Shown here piece by piece: positions 10,555 through 21,986 of a stretch of DNA of 60,000 nt. Location: contig NC_081415.1 of assembly GCF_030272615.1 (NCBI RefSeq), forward strand, positions 506,929,373 to 506,989,372. The letters are read 5' to 3'. Both the position numbers and the translations under genes were made by a program. The notes under the pieces were generated by a model. The model did not search any database and was not told the DNA's origin. It saw only the letters and a program-made list of their open reading frames with translations. The stretch comes from Cryptomeria japonica (Eukaryota; Streptophyta; Pinopsida; Cupressales; Cupressaceae). Within the stretch, counting starts at the first letter, position 1. Each line of letters begins with the position of its first letter.

Positions 10555-11345
10555 AATGGTCTATCCTCCATGGTCAAGAACATTGTTCATGAAATTGAGA
10601 CAAAATATCAAGCTCTTAGATATTTGAAAATCTCTAGTTGCTTGACAAATAATAATAAACCTAGAGTTAAGCATATCCAAGATGATAGCTCTAATATGCT
10701 ATCTGAGCCTAAGTCCATTCATGAACAAACCAATGCCCATGTAATGGAATTAGAAAAGGGCCTATAAATAGACCCTATAGTTGTTCACAAAAAGGATTTG
10801 GACAAAGAGATTGAGGCTAAAAGTCAAGCTCCAAGAATTTTGCAGATCTCAAGTAACTTGATAAATTACAATAACTTTGAAATGGAACACATTAGTGAAA
10901 ATAACATTCGTTTGCACTCTACGACTAAATCCAATCATGGACAAGATGATGCCCATGCTTTGGGTGTAAGCGAAGAGCTACAAATAGATGCCAAGACTTA
11001 TAACACCAAAGATGGGGAAAACTATCATAGATAGGAGAATGATTTTCAAGAGTTGATAATTAATAATCCAAACTTGGAAACTGAAAAGAGAATAGAGAAC
11101 AATATAGAGACTCTTGCAGGGGTTATTGAGTTGTTGGATAGTGAAAAGATCACAGAAGGAAAGTTGAATCTTGAATTTTAACTTCCACCCTTCCTAAAGG
11201 TAATAATCTAGCATGTGGCAAAAAAGCTATTCCTATAGGAAATGGCCAAATAAAAATCACAAAGCATAAGAGAAATAAAAGTAAGAAAGCTTTAGATCCT
11301 TGCTCCAAAAGGAAAGAGAGAGAAAAGGATTCGTTAATGCTTTGA
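10555..11345 (+). pseudogene. unidentified ORF, 3' part
   Basis: The frame continues directly from 8983 once hAT-1 and one target duplication are removed. It contains an internal duplication: EIETKYQALRYLKISS and EIEAKSQAPRILQISS start two units of about 65 residues (10576-10770 and 10801-11000) that also share a late ID. In-frame stops occur at 10765 and 11032. The end is highly basic (KITKHKRNKSKK, KRKEREKD), suggesting nucleic-acid binding. No family is recognised. Confidence 0.45.
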
Positions 11346-11397
11346 CACATTCAAGAACCCTATGGACACCTCTCTATGATAAATATTGATGATAAAT

Positions 11398-14334
11398 ACT
11401 GTACTTCATTGGCAAAACATGGTTGATGCCATTACTATTTGTGGGCCGGGTTCACAGCCCCTAGTGCTGATGACATAAAGGGTCCAATTTTCACACAAAA
11501 GATGACTATTGTGAAGGCCACAATAAAGGAGCAACAATCAATATGAAGCAAGAAGGGTTGCGCAATCATAACTGATGGTTGGATTGATAGAAGAAATAGG
11601 ACATTGCTAAATTTTCTAGTTTCTTCCTCAACTGATTGTACTTCCTAAAATGTGCATTTATTTAGTGATTAATATTTTTAATTTATGCTTTATTGAATCA
11701 TTGATTTTGTTTCTTTTTCAAGTGGCACCATATTCATCAAATCTACTGATGCTTCAGGACATACCAAAAAAGTCACATTCCTTTGTGACGCTTTACATGA
11801 AATCCTAAATGAGGTGGGTGAGAATGTGATTCAAGTGGTGACAGACAATGGAGCAAATTATGTTGTTGCACATAGAATATTGTTGGATAGGCACCCACCA
11901 TTATTGTGGACTCCATGTGTTGTCCATTGCCTTGACCTCATATTGGAGGAACTTGGCAAGATTCCATGTATCAAAATATTTGTAAATTCATATACAATCA
12001 CACATGGTCCTGAACCTAATAAGGCAATTCACAAGGCAGATGGAGTTGGCTCGTCCTGGCATAAAACAATTTGCAGCAAATTTCATCACATTACAATCCT
12101 TCTTTGGTCAAAAGAAGCTTTGAGGTGCATGTTTGTTAGTGAGGAGTGGATTTCCTCATCCTATGCTAAGACCAATGCAAGGGTTGATGTGGCAAATTTG
12201 ATGTTCGATGAGTAAGGCTTTCAGGTACCTATTGTGGAGATCATAAAGGTAAATGAAAATCTAATCTACATTATGTTTCAATTTTTATTCATATTTTTCT
12301 TTGATTTTCTTATTTTGTTCACTTACTTAAGTTAGTGCTTCACAGTTATTGCAGCTCATTGAGCATTTGGTGGTTCTCCCACAAGTTGTTGATGGGCAAA
12401 AGCCCACAATGGGCTACATATATGAGGGCATGGATACGGCCAAGGAGGCCATTAGATCCATATATGAGGCAGTTGAGACAAAGTATCGTCCCATTTAAGA
12501 AATTATTGATAGGTGATGGCACCTTGAACTTCACAAGCCCCTACACGTAGCCGCTTATTACCTCAATCCAACATTTCAATACCACCCTAATTTCAAGGCA
12601 AATGATGAGATTCTAAGTGGGCTCTACATAATGATACAGCAGGTGTCACCTGATTCTAATGTTGGAACATAGATAGTCGATGAGATCAAGACCCTTAGAA
12701 TTGTACAAGATCTTTTTTCTCATGAAATATGCCAAAAAACTCAATCAACATTGCAGTCAGAAAAAAAAATATTAAGGGTATAATTTAAGTTTAAAAATAT
12801 TAAAAAAAATCCTCTTTTTATATTATTATTAAATGTTGAAACTTAAAGTTGGATAATAAGATTGTTTTTTTTCTTTTTCTCATCTCAAATGCATGGTGGG
12901 AACTATTTGGTGCTAAGGTATGAAATTTTCAAAGGATTAAACTTCAAATATTGAGCCACCATGCAATGGTTCTGGTTGTGAGCGCAATTGGAGTATATTT
13001 GAGCACATACACTCCAAGAAGCACAATAGACTGTCTATGCAGAGGTTGAATGATCTAGTCTATGTTCATTACAACCTTCATCTTTGCCACAGACATATTT
13101 GGGGCATTGACTCCACTCCTAGCACACTAGAGGAAGTCAGTCCACAATTTGATTAGATCACTGAGGCTAAGGATCTTATCTTTAGAGATGAGGACCTCGA
13201 TTTGGTTGACCAAGCGGATAGAAAGGCTGAGGTTGTAGCCATGGCAGAGCAGAAGGATAGAGCATGAGCAGACACATTGGATCTTGGTGTGTATAATGTC
13301 CCCACTCTGAAATACAATTTAATTATAAAATGATAATAATAGAATTAAAATTAAAATATAAAATAATATAATTAAATTTTAATTAAGTTAATGAATGGTC
13401 AAAGGCATGAAATGAAAAGTTGTGACTCCCTCAAACATGAGATATAAAAAGGAGAAGAGAACCTCATTTGTGGGGGATAATTTACGAATCAGAAGTGCAG
13501 ATCTGATTTAAATAAGGAATGCAGATCTGATTGTGAAGGGTTGTGTCCCTTTCAAAGGGCAGAAGTAATTAAGAGTTGCACTCTTTCAAAGGGTGCTAAT
13601 GGTGAAAGGGTGTGTCTCTTGCCAAAGGGCATCCTTAATGAAGAGGTGTGACCTCTCCCTCACATTGAGAGATATAAAGAAAAGGAATCAAAAGCATCCA
13701 GTGACAGGACCATCAATCAGATCAGATCAGAACTGTTATTAAGTTATAGGAATTGGCAGCTTCCTAGTAGGGGACATGACAGATATAAAAGTAGAACAAT
13801 TTCCCCAAGGTAGGGCATCAAAGAAGGAATTGAATCAGATCAAACCAACTAAAAGTAGAAGAAGGATTTTACAAATCAGAGTAGGCCTATTACATCCAAC
13901 ATATAAATATATTAATACAGCAGATTATAAGCATTCCATTGAATATCATATCTACTCAAGGTATAATAAACAGACCCTAGAGCAGATCTAAGGAATATTT
14001 ATGAGCAGAAATGTGTGAAGACTATGAGCAGATTATTTCAGACTTCATGAGAAGTTTATTTCAGACTTTATGAGCAGCAAGAGATCGAACAGGAGCAGAC
14101 CTAATATAATCAGATCCAAGCATACAGATATTAGTATTACAACTGTGATTTGATGTGAAATAATAATTCTTGTAGATCTCAACTTGGATTTGTTATTTTA
14201 GGGCAAAAACTAGGGCACGTAGAAAAAGGGACATTACAGTGTGGGTGGAACCGAGACAGAGGCAAAGATCTTGGCTGCATCATCATCCAAGAACTATCTT
14301 AGATGCCTTCGTACGAAGGATGCAAGCTCCTCTA
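11398..14334 (+). pseudogene. hAT transposase (DUF659 type), split by introns and a solo LTR
   Basis: Blocks in order: GCAIITDGWIDRRNRTLLNF at about 11558-11617; after a likely intron (about 11650-11721, ending TTTTTCAAG), GTIFIKSTDASGHTKKV and VVTDNGANYVVAHRILLDRH with WTPCVVHCLDLILEELGKI (11722-11960), the DUF659 core with its Asp and Cys-His residues; a second likely intron (about 12240-12345), then MGYIYEGMDTAKEAI and HVAAYYLNPTFQYHPNF (12408-12600); then NAWWELFGA with SIFEHIHSKKHNRL-like and QRLNDLVYVHYNLHL-like dimerisation motifs (12890-13090) and an acidic tail. The tail is cut at 13291 by a solo LTR and continues in frame at 14244. Stops and frameshifts make it non-functional. Confidence 0.8.
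13292..14238 (+). mobile_element. solo LTR (947 bp) in hAT-2
   Basis: It starts TATAATGTCCCC and ends GGGACATTACA, the same termini as the chromovirus LTRs at 15744 and 21567. A 5-bp duplication GTGTG lies at 13287-13291 and 14239-14243. No internal domain is present, so it arose by LTR-LTR recombination. The first dinucleotide is TA instead of TG, a likely point mutation also seen at 21567. Removing it with one duplication restores the hAT-2 tail frame. Confidence 0.87.
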
Positions 14335-14690
14335 AGCCATAGACTTCTAGCTTTTGTTTTGATATATATATTTGTTTGGAACTTTTGATACCATGGATTT
14401 CATATATCTAAGTGTGCTATTTTCTTCAACTAAAATTTGCATATACTTATGTGATTGATGTATACTTGTGTGTGTGATCAGATTAGCTTCTACTTGATGA
14501 TGTTACTGTGTCTTTAAGATTTATTATTAAAGGGTGTATGAAACAAGTTTTCAATCCTTAAGAATCTCTAAATTTATTGATTTTTTCAATTTGCTGAGTC
14601 TTAGTTGAGTTTTTGCCGAGTTTAAGCGCCAAGTCCAAGTCAAAATCAGCTTGCCAAGTCTGCATTGAGTCCGAGTCTCGTAACTGTGGT

Positions 14691-15743
14691 AAAAATGGAA
14701 AAGTATATCTATGGACCTTAACATTGGGTTACCCAAGACAAATAGCAAAGGCTGCATCTTTGTTGTGGTGGGCAAACTCACCAAGCATGCACATTTTTAT
14801 GCCATATACTCTAATTTCAATACTTCACAAATTGTTGATTTATTCCTCAAGAAGTTTTTCGAATTATATAGGTTACCTATGAACATTGGTAATGGCGAGG
14901 TCAAAAAAAAATTGACCTTAACATTGGGTTACCCAAGACAAATAGCAAAGGCTGCATCTTTGTTGTGGTGGGCAAACTCACCAAGCATGCACATTTTTAT
15001 GCCATATACTCTAATTTCAATACTTCACAAATTGTTGATTTATTCCTCAAGAAGTTTTTCGAATTATATAGGTTACCTATGAACATTGGTAATGGCGAGG
15101 TCAAAAAAAAATTGACCTTAACATTGGGTTACCCAAGACAAATAGCAAAGGCTGCATCTTTGTTGTGGTGGGCAAACTCACCAAGCATGCACATTTTTAT
15201 GCCATATACTCTAATTTCAATACTTCACAAATTGTTGATTTATTCCTCAAGAAGTTTTTCGAATTATATAGGTTACCTATGAACATTGGTAATGGCGAGG
15301 TCAAAAAAAAATTGAGTCACTGTAGGCAAAAATTGTTTCGTTTGATAGGAACAGAGCTCACCCCTAGCACAAGTTAGCACCCCCAAACGGATGGGCAAAC
15401 TCAAATTATCAACAAATGCATTCAAGGGCACCTAATAAATTACGTTTTGGGCAGCCAACAACTTCGGTCAAGTAGTTACATTTGGAAGAACATTGTTATA
15501 ACACTTTGTACCATATGTCCATAGGTATTTCACCTTTCAAGGCTTTGTATGGATATAATGTTCTAACCTTTATGGATCTTGCAATCACAAAACAAAGGTG
15601 TCAAGAGCAATAGATATTATCAAACAAAATCAAGAGGTATTGAAATTCCTCAAGGTCCATCTTCAACACACTCGAAACCAGCGTATGCTCTATGGAAACC
15701 AACAGCATACCAAAAGAGTTTTTGAAGTTGCAGACATAGTTTA
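14691..15743 (+). pseudogene. Ty3/gypsy integrase remnant
   Basis: Translated blocks match the integrase core and its downstream part: KWKSISMDLNIGLPK, then CIFVVVGKLTKHAHF (Asp of the usual VVDRLTK replaced by Gly), RLIGTELTPSTS, HPQTDGQTQIINK (Glu replaced by Gln) and a tail ending VADIVY at 15743. At least two of three acidic catalytic positions are changed and several frameshifts occur. The middle is expanded by a three-copy 200-bp repeat. The left end abuts hAT-2 and the right end is cut by chromovirus 1. Confidence 0.8.
14714..15313 (+). repeat. three identical 200-bp tandem copies of integrase sequence
   Basis: Copies at 14714-14913, 14914-15113 and 15114-15313 appear identical base for base, each running from GACCTTAACATTGGG to a GGTCAAAAAAAAATT run. 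Two hundred is not a multiple of three, so each copy changes the frame. The surrounding integrase is strongly decayed, so identity among copies means the amplification is much younger than the element, or that it is an assembly artefact. Confidence 0.95.
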
Positions 15744-16872
15744 TGTAATGTCCCCTTTCTAACCAGTTGACAGGGTGAACCATTAGCCTAGTTTGTTGAG
15801 TCTTGCATGCTAATAGGTTAGTGAATAAGGAACTCTGAAGGCATTCTACTTAACTTGGGCATAATTTTATATTTTATGTTGTCTAGGACTTTATAATTAA
15901 ATAATATAAGGTCTTTAAGTGAAAATTAAATTATTTCACCTATGTTATTTGATTATTATAAAGTTAAATAATTTGAGGGTCCCATCATCATAAGTTGTTT
16001 TTAAAAGGGGATCGCCTAGGGAGTCATAAGGTGGCTTAATAAATTAAAAATAAAAAGGACTTAGGTTGGCATCCAACTTAGGGAGACATAAGGTAATTTT
16101 AAAAATTAAATTAAAAGGTTGCACAACCCTAATTAGGGCATCGAGTTTGAGTTTTTAAAAAGATTTTTGGAGGGTTTGTTCAGGGGTTCATGTTATTATC
16201 TTTTTGGAGCTTTGGCTATAGCTTCTTATGGAGGCATCTTCTAGTTAATGAGGACGAAACCCCTCATTGATGACATTTCCTGCATTGTTGAAAGATACAA
16301 TCTGGGAGATATGTGCTTATTACCCTACAGGCAACAAGTGGACTATCAGAGTAAATATTTCAATCATTACAAGGCTGTTGCAAACTTGTGGAGAATGATT
16401 ATACAGGTTTTGAAAGTTTTTATCAGACCAAATTGGGCAGTTAGGTGCTGCATGCAACTTTCTATGACTTCACTGGCGTTTGGCTCTCAAAATTGAAGGT
16501 GTGGTACCCAAATTCGAAGATTTGCAGGTCTGATTTTATGACAACAGTAATTCCCAGCCAGCCACTTTTGCTAGATACACTTAGTTTGGATTTGTTAAGG
16601 TTTATTATGAACTAGGTTGTTGTTACATTGTTGAAAAACTCAGTATTTTCATCAGCTTTTAGATCTGGAAATTTCAGCTCCTAAATTGCATGTTGATAGT
16701 ATTATTTTCAAAATTATTATTTGTTGTTGTTTATCATTGTACTCAGCAAATTTATCAAAAACAAGTACTAAAAAATCCCCTTCTTCATCTTTTGTCTAGT
16801 CTGAAGAACAAAAAAAAATAATATAATATAGTAATTTTAATTTGAAAAGAACAACAGGGACAGGACATTACA
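15744..16872 (+). mobile_element. chromovirus 1, 5' LTR
   Basis: The LTR starts TGTAATGTCCCC after integrase sequence and ends GGACATTACA before a primer-binding site, 1,129 bases. Its first 418 bases or so align with 21567-21976, with scattered substitutions, which identifies the pair. The middle carries poly-purine words and repeats such as AGGGAGACATAAGG twice (with spacing near 60 bases). The insertion interrupts the older integrase remnant after 15743. No target duplication can be confirmed because the 3' LTR is truncated. Confidence 0.88.
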
Positions 16873-16873
16873 A

Positions 16874-16885
16874 TGGTATCAGAGC
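16874..16885 (+). promoter_or_regulatory. chromovirus 1 primer-binding site
   Basis: TGGTATCAGAGC lies one base downstream of the LTR end and is a perfect match to the plant initiator tRNA-Met type of primer site. Confidence 0.92.
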
Positions 16886-16922
16886 ACAGTTTTCCTGCCA
16901 TCCAGTGGGTTAATGAGTTTCT

Positions 16923-18110
16923 ATGAGCATCAGTGACAAAAAAGGAAGATACCAGGAAAGACTAAAGAAACGAGAAGAAGATTTCTGGGAGCATTGGCCT
17001 TCAGATATAGAAGAACAACACTCTAGAACCATTCTAAGTATTCATCAAATTCAAAGAAAATGGATGAAAGAGGTGAAAGCGGTAAAAGGGACCAAGAACC
17101 AAATTGCAAAACACTCCTTTTGGATGCTTTGCTTAGAAGTCAAGAGCAAACCAATCAACATATTGCACAGTTGGTTGATGCAGTAGCCCAGATTTGGGCC
17201 AACAATCGAAGAAATAATGAGTAGAGAGATGAAGAGGATCAACCCAGGGCTGCTAATCAGCATCCATAGCTATACCTTTCATGCTCGTCTTTCCACCTAT
17301 AGTGGAACCTCCAACTGGAAATGATCTTACATTGGTCAAATTACAGGATGAGCTTAGACAGGATTGGCTTGCTGCAAGACCTGATTTTCAGTGTGATATA
17401 TCCCTAAGGGATTATATGGATGTTAGGATGAGATATATGCCTAACAGGGGCAATAGGGCACAACATAATGACTTGTGCAGGAAGGTTAGGAAACTTAGCT
17501 TACCATACTTTGATGGATCTGGTAAGACATCAGCGAGAGCATGGGTCCAAAAGTGGATTCCTATTTCAATCTTAACCCTATGCCTGAAGAAGAGTATAAA
17601 ATATGTTGCTTTGCACTTAGACGGGATTGCTCACGAGTGTTGGCATCATGGGATGATCGCCATGGCTCATGCACAAATCACATCATATGCAATGTTCACT
17701 AAGAGGCTAATTGAGAGATTTGACAAGAATGATCCAGAGCTATATTTTAAGGAATTATCAATGTTGGTGACAGATATTTCTGAGAGGGGACTTATTGTGC
17801 ATTTTATAGATGGGTTATTGGAACCTCTAAGGGGATGGATTAAGGCATTCAATCCTCCAACCCCACAGGAAGCAATTAAAAAGGCTAGAGATATGGAGAC
17901 TACCTCTTCAAAGAGCAATTTCAGTCCAAAGGTTTCCTACAAAAGAAGGACAAGTATAAAAAGAATTTCCATAAGGAATCACATCAGCCACAAACTGATT
18001 CAAAAAGGTTGGACATCAAACAATTAAATGATCTCAGGAGGAGAAAATTGTGTTTTCATTGTAGGGAACCATGGGATCCTTCACATAAATGCAGCATGAA
18101 GCCAAAGGCA
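16923..18110 (+). pseudogene. gag: chromovirus 1 gag
   Basis: Gag forms the capsid and packages RNA. The N-terminal part (16923-17270) is split by frameshifts; a helical segment SQEQTNQHIAQLVDAVAQIW can be read near 17140-17200. The main frame 17281-18027 carries the retrotransposon-gag block: LPYFDGSGKTSARAWVQKW, LHLDGIAHECWHHG, FTKRLIERFDKNDPELYFKE and FIDGLLEPLRGWIKAF. It overlaps the next frame at 18009, which holds a zinc knuckle CFHCREPWDPSHKC at about 18051-18092. Stops and shifts make it inactive. Confidence 0.85.
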
Positions 18111-18649
18111 AAACAATTAGAGTATTTTTCTGCTGATCAATCAGCATCAAAAAAATTAGATCAGCCATCTGATTCAGAGAGTGGTGAAGAGGAAAACACT
18201 CCAAAAGAAGAGCCCAAGGAAGATAAGACCCTTGCCCGACTTTCCAATGCACAAAAGGCGATTACTTTCAAGGTGAGAGGTGTTATACAAGGTCAGCAAG
18301 TAGTTGCTTTGATTGACACAGGAGCGACAAATAATTCCTTGTACTTGCAAAATTCTTCATGGGTATAAAATTCCTTGAACAAACGGAAGAGCGTGATGGG
18401 TTTAAGGTAATGGTAGCTGATGGGTATAAAATTCCTTGTACTTGCAAAATTTCAAATTTGACTATGAAGTTAGGTGATTATCAGCTGCAAGATGAGTTTT
18501 ACGTAGTAGATATGGGGGACAATGATGTCATACTTGACATGACATCACTTGTGGAGTTCTCTTTCAACTTGCAAAAGTTGGAGATGAGGTTTGAACATCA
18601 AGGGAGAAAGGTGGTACTCAGAGGACCTTCAAATGGTGGACTAGAGTAG
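18111..18649 (+). pseudogene. chromovirus 1 protease region
   Basis: An acidic linker (SDSESGEEENTPKEEPKED) is followed by the aspartic protease active site ALIDTGATNNSL at about 18307-18342; the catalytic DTG is retained. A frameshift follows near 18350, where the word GGGTATAAAATTCCTTG occurs twice 60 bases apart, and the frame resumes at 18359 with FYVVDMGDNDVILDMTSLVE, the second conserved protease block. It releases Gag and Pol parts in active relatives. Confidence 0.82.
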
Positions 18650-20110
18650 TGTCACTCAAGAGGATGGAGAAGCTAATTAGACATGATCAAAATGAGTGGC
18701 CAACAAGGTGTCTTATTATGCCCAAGGTTCCAGGCATTCCAAACCAGCAAAAGAACAACTACCACCTAGATATTCAGTTAGCGCTATCCAAGCATAGCAA
18801 GGTGTTTGGGAGTATTCCCCGTGGAGTTCCAACTGATAGGGGTATGGAGCATGTCATTGAGTTAGAAGAGAGAGCCAAACCTATGACTAAAACTCCTTAT
18901 CCACATTCTAAGAGGCACACAGATGAGATTGAAAAGGCAATTAAGGATTTTCTTGAGATGGGACACATAAGACCCAGCAAGAGTCCCTTTGCATCAGTAG
19001 TAGACCTGGTTAAAAAGAAGGATGGTACAATGTGGATGTGTATTGATTACAAGGCTTTGAACAAGAAAATAATTAAGAATAGGTACCCAATCCCTGGGAT
19101 AGATGAGCTGATTGATGAGATGCATGGAGCCTAATATTTCTCAAAGATAGATTTGAGATTAGGATACTGCCATATTCAAATGAGACAAGAGGATATAGAG
19201 AAAACTACCTTCAGGTGTCATTTTGGGCATTTTGAGTTTCTGGTGATGCCCTTTGGGTTGACAAATGCCCCAACCACTTTCCAAAGTTGCATGAATCGGA
19301 TGTTCAAGGAGAAGTTGAGAAAGTTTGTTTTGATATTTTTCGATGACATCTTGAATTTTAGTAGGACTTGGGAGGATCACATACAACATTTGGAGGAGAT
19401 ATTGAGCATTCTGGAGAGAGTCCTTTTATGCGAAGGATTCGAAGTGTGATTTTGGGATGACAAAGCTCCTTCAGCTTGGTCACATCATTAGTGCAGAGGG
19501 AGTGAGGGTAGATCCAAAGAAAGTTAAGGTTATTGTAGAATGGCCTACCCCTACCAATCTAACGCAACTCAAGGGATTCTTTGGACTTTGTTGGTTCTAT
19601 CGGAGATTTGTTAAGGGATTCTCTCAAACAGCTGCACCACTTACCGTTTTGACTAAGGATGCATTTGCTTGATCTGATTTAGCACAGGAGTGTTTTGAGC
19701 ACTTCAAATAGGTGATGTCTACATGTCCTGTTTTGGCCAAACCATACTTCTCAAAACCCTTCAAGTTAGAGTGTGATGCTTCAAGTGAGGGGATAGGATC
19801 AATGTTGATGCAAGATAAACATCCCATTGCATTTAAGAGTAGGAAGTTAAGAGGTGTAGAGAGGAGCTATTCAATTTATAACAGGGAAATGTTGCCCATT
19901 ATGCATGCCTTGGCCAAATTCAGACCATACTTGATTGGAGGCAAATTTATCATCAAAACTGACCATAACAGTATCAAATACTCATGAATCAAAAGGACCT
20001 CAATGATAGGCAGCAAAAATGGGTCAGTAGATTGCAGGTGTATGATTTCAACATTGTTTTTTGTCAAGGGGAAGAAGAATGTAGTTGTTGATGCACTCTC
20101 TAGGAGTGCC
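18650..20110 (+). pseudogene. pol: chromovirus 1 reverse transcriptase-RNase H
   Basis: RT motifs in order: [86 protein letters not shown] and the catalytic FFDDIL at about 19336. A stop replaces the residue before YFSKID (about 19132), and another frame break lies near 19446. The connection reads HIISAEGVRVDPKKVKVI and FFGLCWFYRRFVKGF. RNase H reads ECDASSEGIGSMLMQD, YNREMLPIMHALAKF and TDHNSIKYS, ending VVDALSRS across frameshifts near 20050-20095. The family converts element RNA into DNA. Confidence 0.88.
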
Positions 20111-21551
20111 TCATATATGCTCTTTTGTGAAGATTTCTGCTGATTGTAGAGACTTAATTGCAGCTGAACATGCCAAAGATCCATGGGCAGCAGGAATTAT
20201 GGAGGGCACAACACAAGATGATAGGTACACAGTGGTGAATGAGTTGATCATGTATAAGGACAGAATTTATTTGGTGCCTTCCTCACAGTTTAAGATGGCA
20301 ATCTTGAGAACTTTTCAAGATACACCAATGGCTGGCCACCTAGGTTTCTTTAAGACTTACAAACAAAGTCGTGAGAGATTCACTTGGAGAGGACTTAAGA
20401 ATGAAGTCCTTAAGTATGTTAGAGAGTGTCCAATGTGCCAACAGAATAAGAATGAGCATACATTTCCAATTGGTCTACTTTAATCATTGCTCATTCCTAA
20501 TCAGAAATGGGAGTGCATCTCGATGGATTTCATTACAAGGCTGCCTAAGGTTCAGGGCAAAGATAGTATTTATGTGGTGGTTGACCGATTGACTAAATTT
20601 GTTCACTTCTTCACTGTCTCAGCTACACATACACCCACACAGGTAGCTGATTTGTTTTTCAAAGAGATCTTCAAATTGCATGGGCTTCCCAAGAGCATTG
20701 TGAGTGATAGGGACAAAAAGTTATTGAGTATCTTCTGGAAGGAGCTCTTCAGGTTGAGTGGGAATGAGCTCACTCCTAGTATGAGCTACAACCCACAGAC
20801 AGACGGACAAATGGAGATAGTTAATAAAACAATGGAAGGGTACATCAGGAACTATGTTTCTGAACAGTAGAGAGCATGAGTTAAGTGGCTGCATTTAGGT
20901 GAGTATTGTTACACCACCACCTACCACATGTCTATCAGGATGACATCCTTAATGGCTTTGAATAGATATTAGGCTCCCAGCTTCATGGATCTCTTCGGGG
21001 ACAACATAGCGCCTAGGGCAAAGGACTTGTTACACGAGAGTCGAGACATCATGAAAATCTTGAAAAACTTGTAAGAAGCACAAAATCAGAAGAAACTATA
21101 TGCTGATCAGCAACGGATAGAGCGCCATTTTGAGGTTGGAGACATGTTTTATCTAAGGTTGCAGCCATACAGACAGTCTACTCTCAAGAAGAGTGAGGCA
21201 AAGAAACTCAAGCCAAGATTTTATGGACCATTTAGAGTTACCAGGAGGATTGGGGAGGTTGCCTACGAGCTTGAGCTACCAATTAACACACAATGTTTTC
21301 CATGTATCCAGACTCAAGAAAGCACTTGGACACAATATGGTCCCCTTAGCTATGTTACCACTATTGGATGAGGAGGGGAAGCTAATCTTGATGCTTGAGG
21401 CTATTCTTGATCTCAGAGAACGAGTTCTTGGAAAACGGGTCTACACAGGGTATTTGATCAAATGGAAGGATTTGCCAGTACAAGATGCAACTTGGGAGAG
21501 TTAGCCGATCTTACAGCATCCAAAGTTGAAATTGCTTGAGGACAAGTAATT
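20111..21551 (+). pseudogene. pol: chromovirus 1 integrase with chromodomain
   Basis: The zinc-binding N-terminus shows GHLGFFKTYKQSRERF and ECPMCQQNK (about 20334-20450). The DDE core keeps SMDFITRLPK with VVVDRLTKFVHF, SIVSDRDKKLLSIFW and PQTDGQMEIVNK. Stops occur near 20482, 20868, 20971 and 21074. The GPY/F module KLKPRFYGPFRVTRRIGEVA is followed by a frameshift near 21290, then VSRLKKAL. A C-terminal chromodomain reads AILDLRERVLGKRV and GYLIKWKDLPVQDATWES (about 21400-21504), ending in a stop. Chromodomains steer chromovirus integration to heterochromatin in characterised members. Confidence 0.9.
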
Positions 21552-21566
21552 TTGGGAAGGGTGGAC

Positions 21567-21976
21567 TATAATGTCCCCTTTCTAACCAGCCGACAGGGTG
21601 AACCATTAGCCTAGTCGGTCGAATTCCCACAGGCTAATGGGTTAGTGAATAAGGAACTCTAAAGGCTTTCTACTTGACTTGGACATATTTTTATATTTTA
21701 TGTGGTCTAGGACTTTATAATTAAATAACACAAGGTCTTAAGTGAAAATTAAAATATTTCACCTATGTTATTTAATTATTATAAAGTTAAATCATTTGAG
21801 GGTCCCATCATCATAAGTTGTTTTTAAAAGAAGGACACCTAGGGAGACATAAGGTGACTTAACAAATTAAAACTATGAAGGACTTAGGTTGGCGTCCAAC
21901 TTAGGGAGACATAAGGTGATTTTAAAAATTAAATTAAAGGTTGCACAACCATTATTAGGGCATTGACTTTGAGTTT
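21567..21976 (+). mobile_element. chromovirus 1, truncated 3' LTR
   Basis: It starts TATAATGTCCCC after a purine-rich tract (TTTTGGGAAGGGTGGAC) and aligns with the first part of the LTR at 15744, including CTAACCAG, GGTGAACCATTAGCCTAGT and GGGTCCCATCATCATAAG. Similarity stops at about 21976, where the sequence passes directly into the gag leader of a different element. Roughly 700 bases of LTR are missing. Confidence 0.85.
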
Positions 21977-21986
21977 GAGGTCATTT

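Larger units (their letters stand above)
11395..14688 (+). mobile_element. hAT-2, degraded autonomous-type hAT transposon
   Basis: It contains DUF659 and hAT-dimerisation coding blocks in order and ends with GAGTCTCGTAACTGTG (14673-14688), whose inverse CACAGTTACGAGACTC resembles the hAT-1 terminus. Subterminal GAGTTTTTGCCGAG-type words near 14590-14625 match those of hAT-1, so the two belong to related families. The left terminus could not be found and may be lost. A solo LTR interrupts it at 13292-14238. To the right it abuts a gypsy integrase fragment, which it probably entered. Confidence 0.7.
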
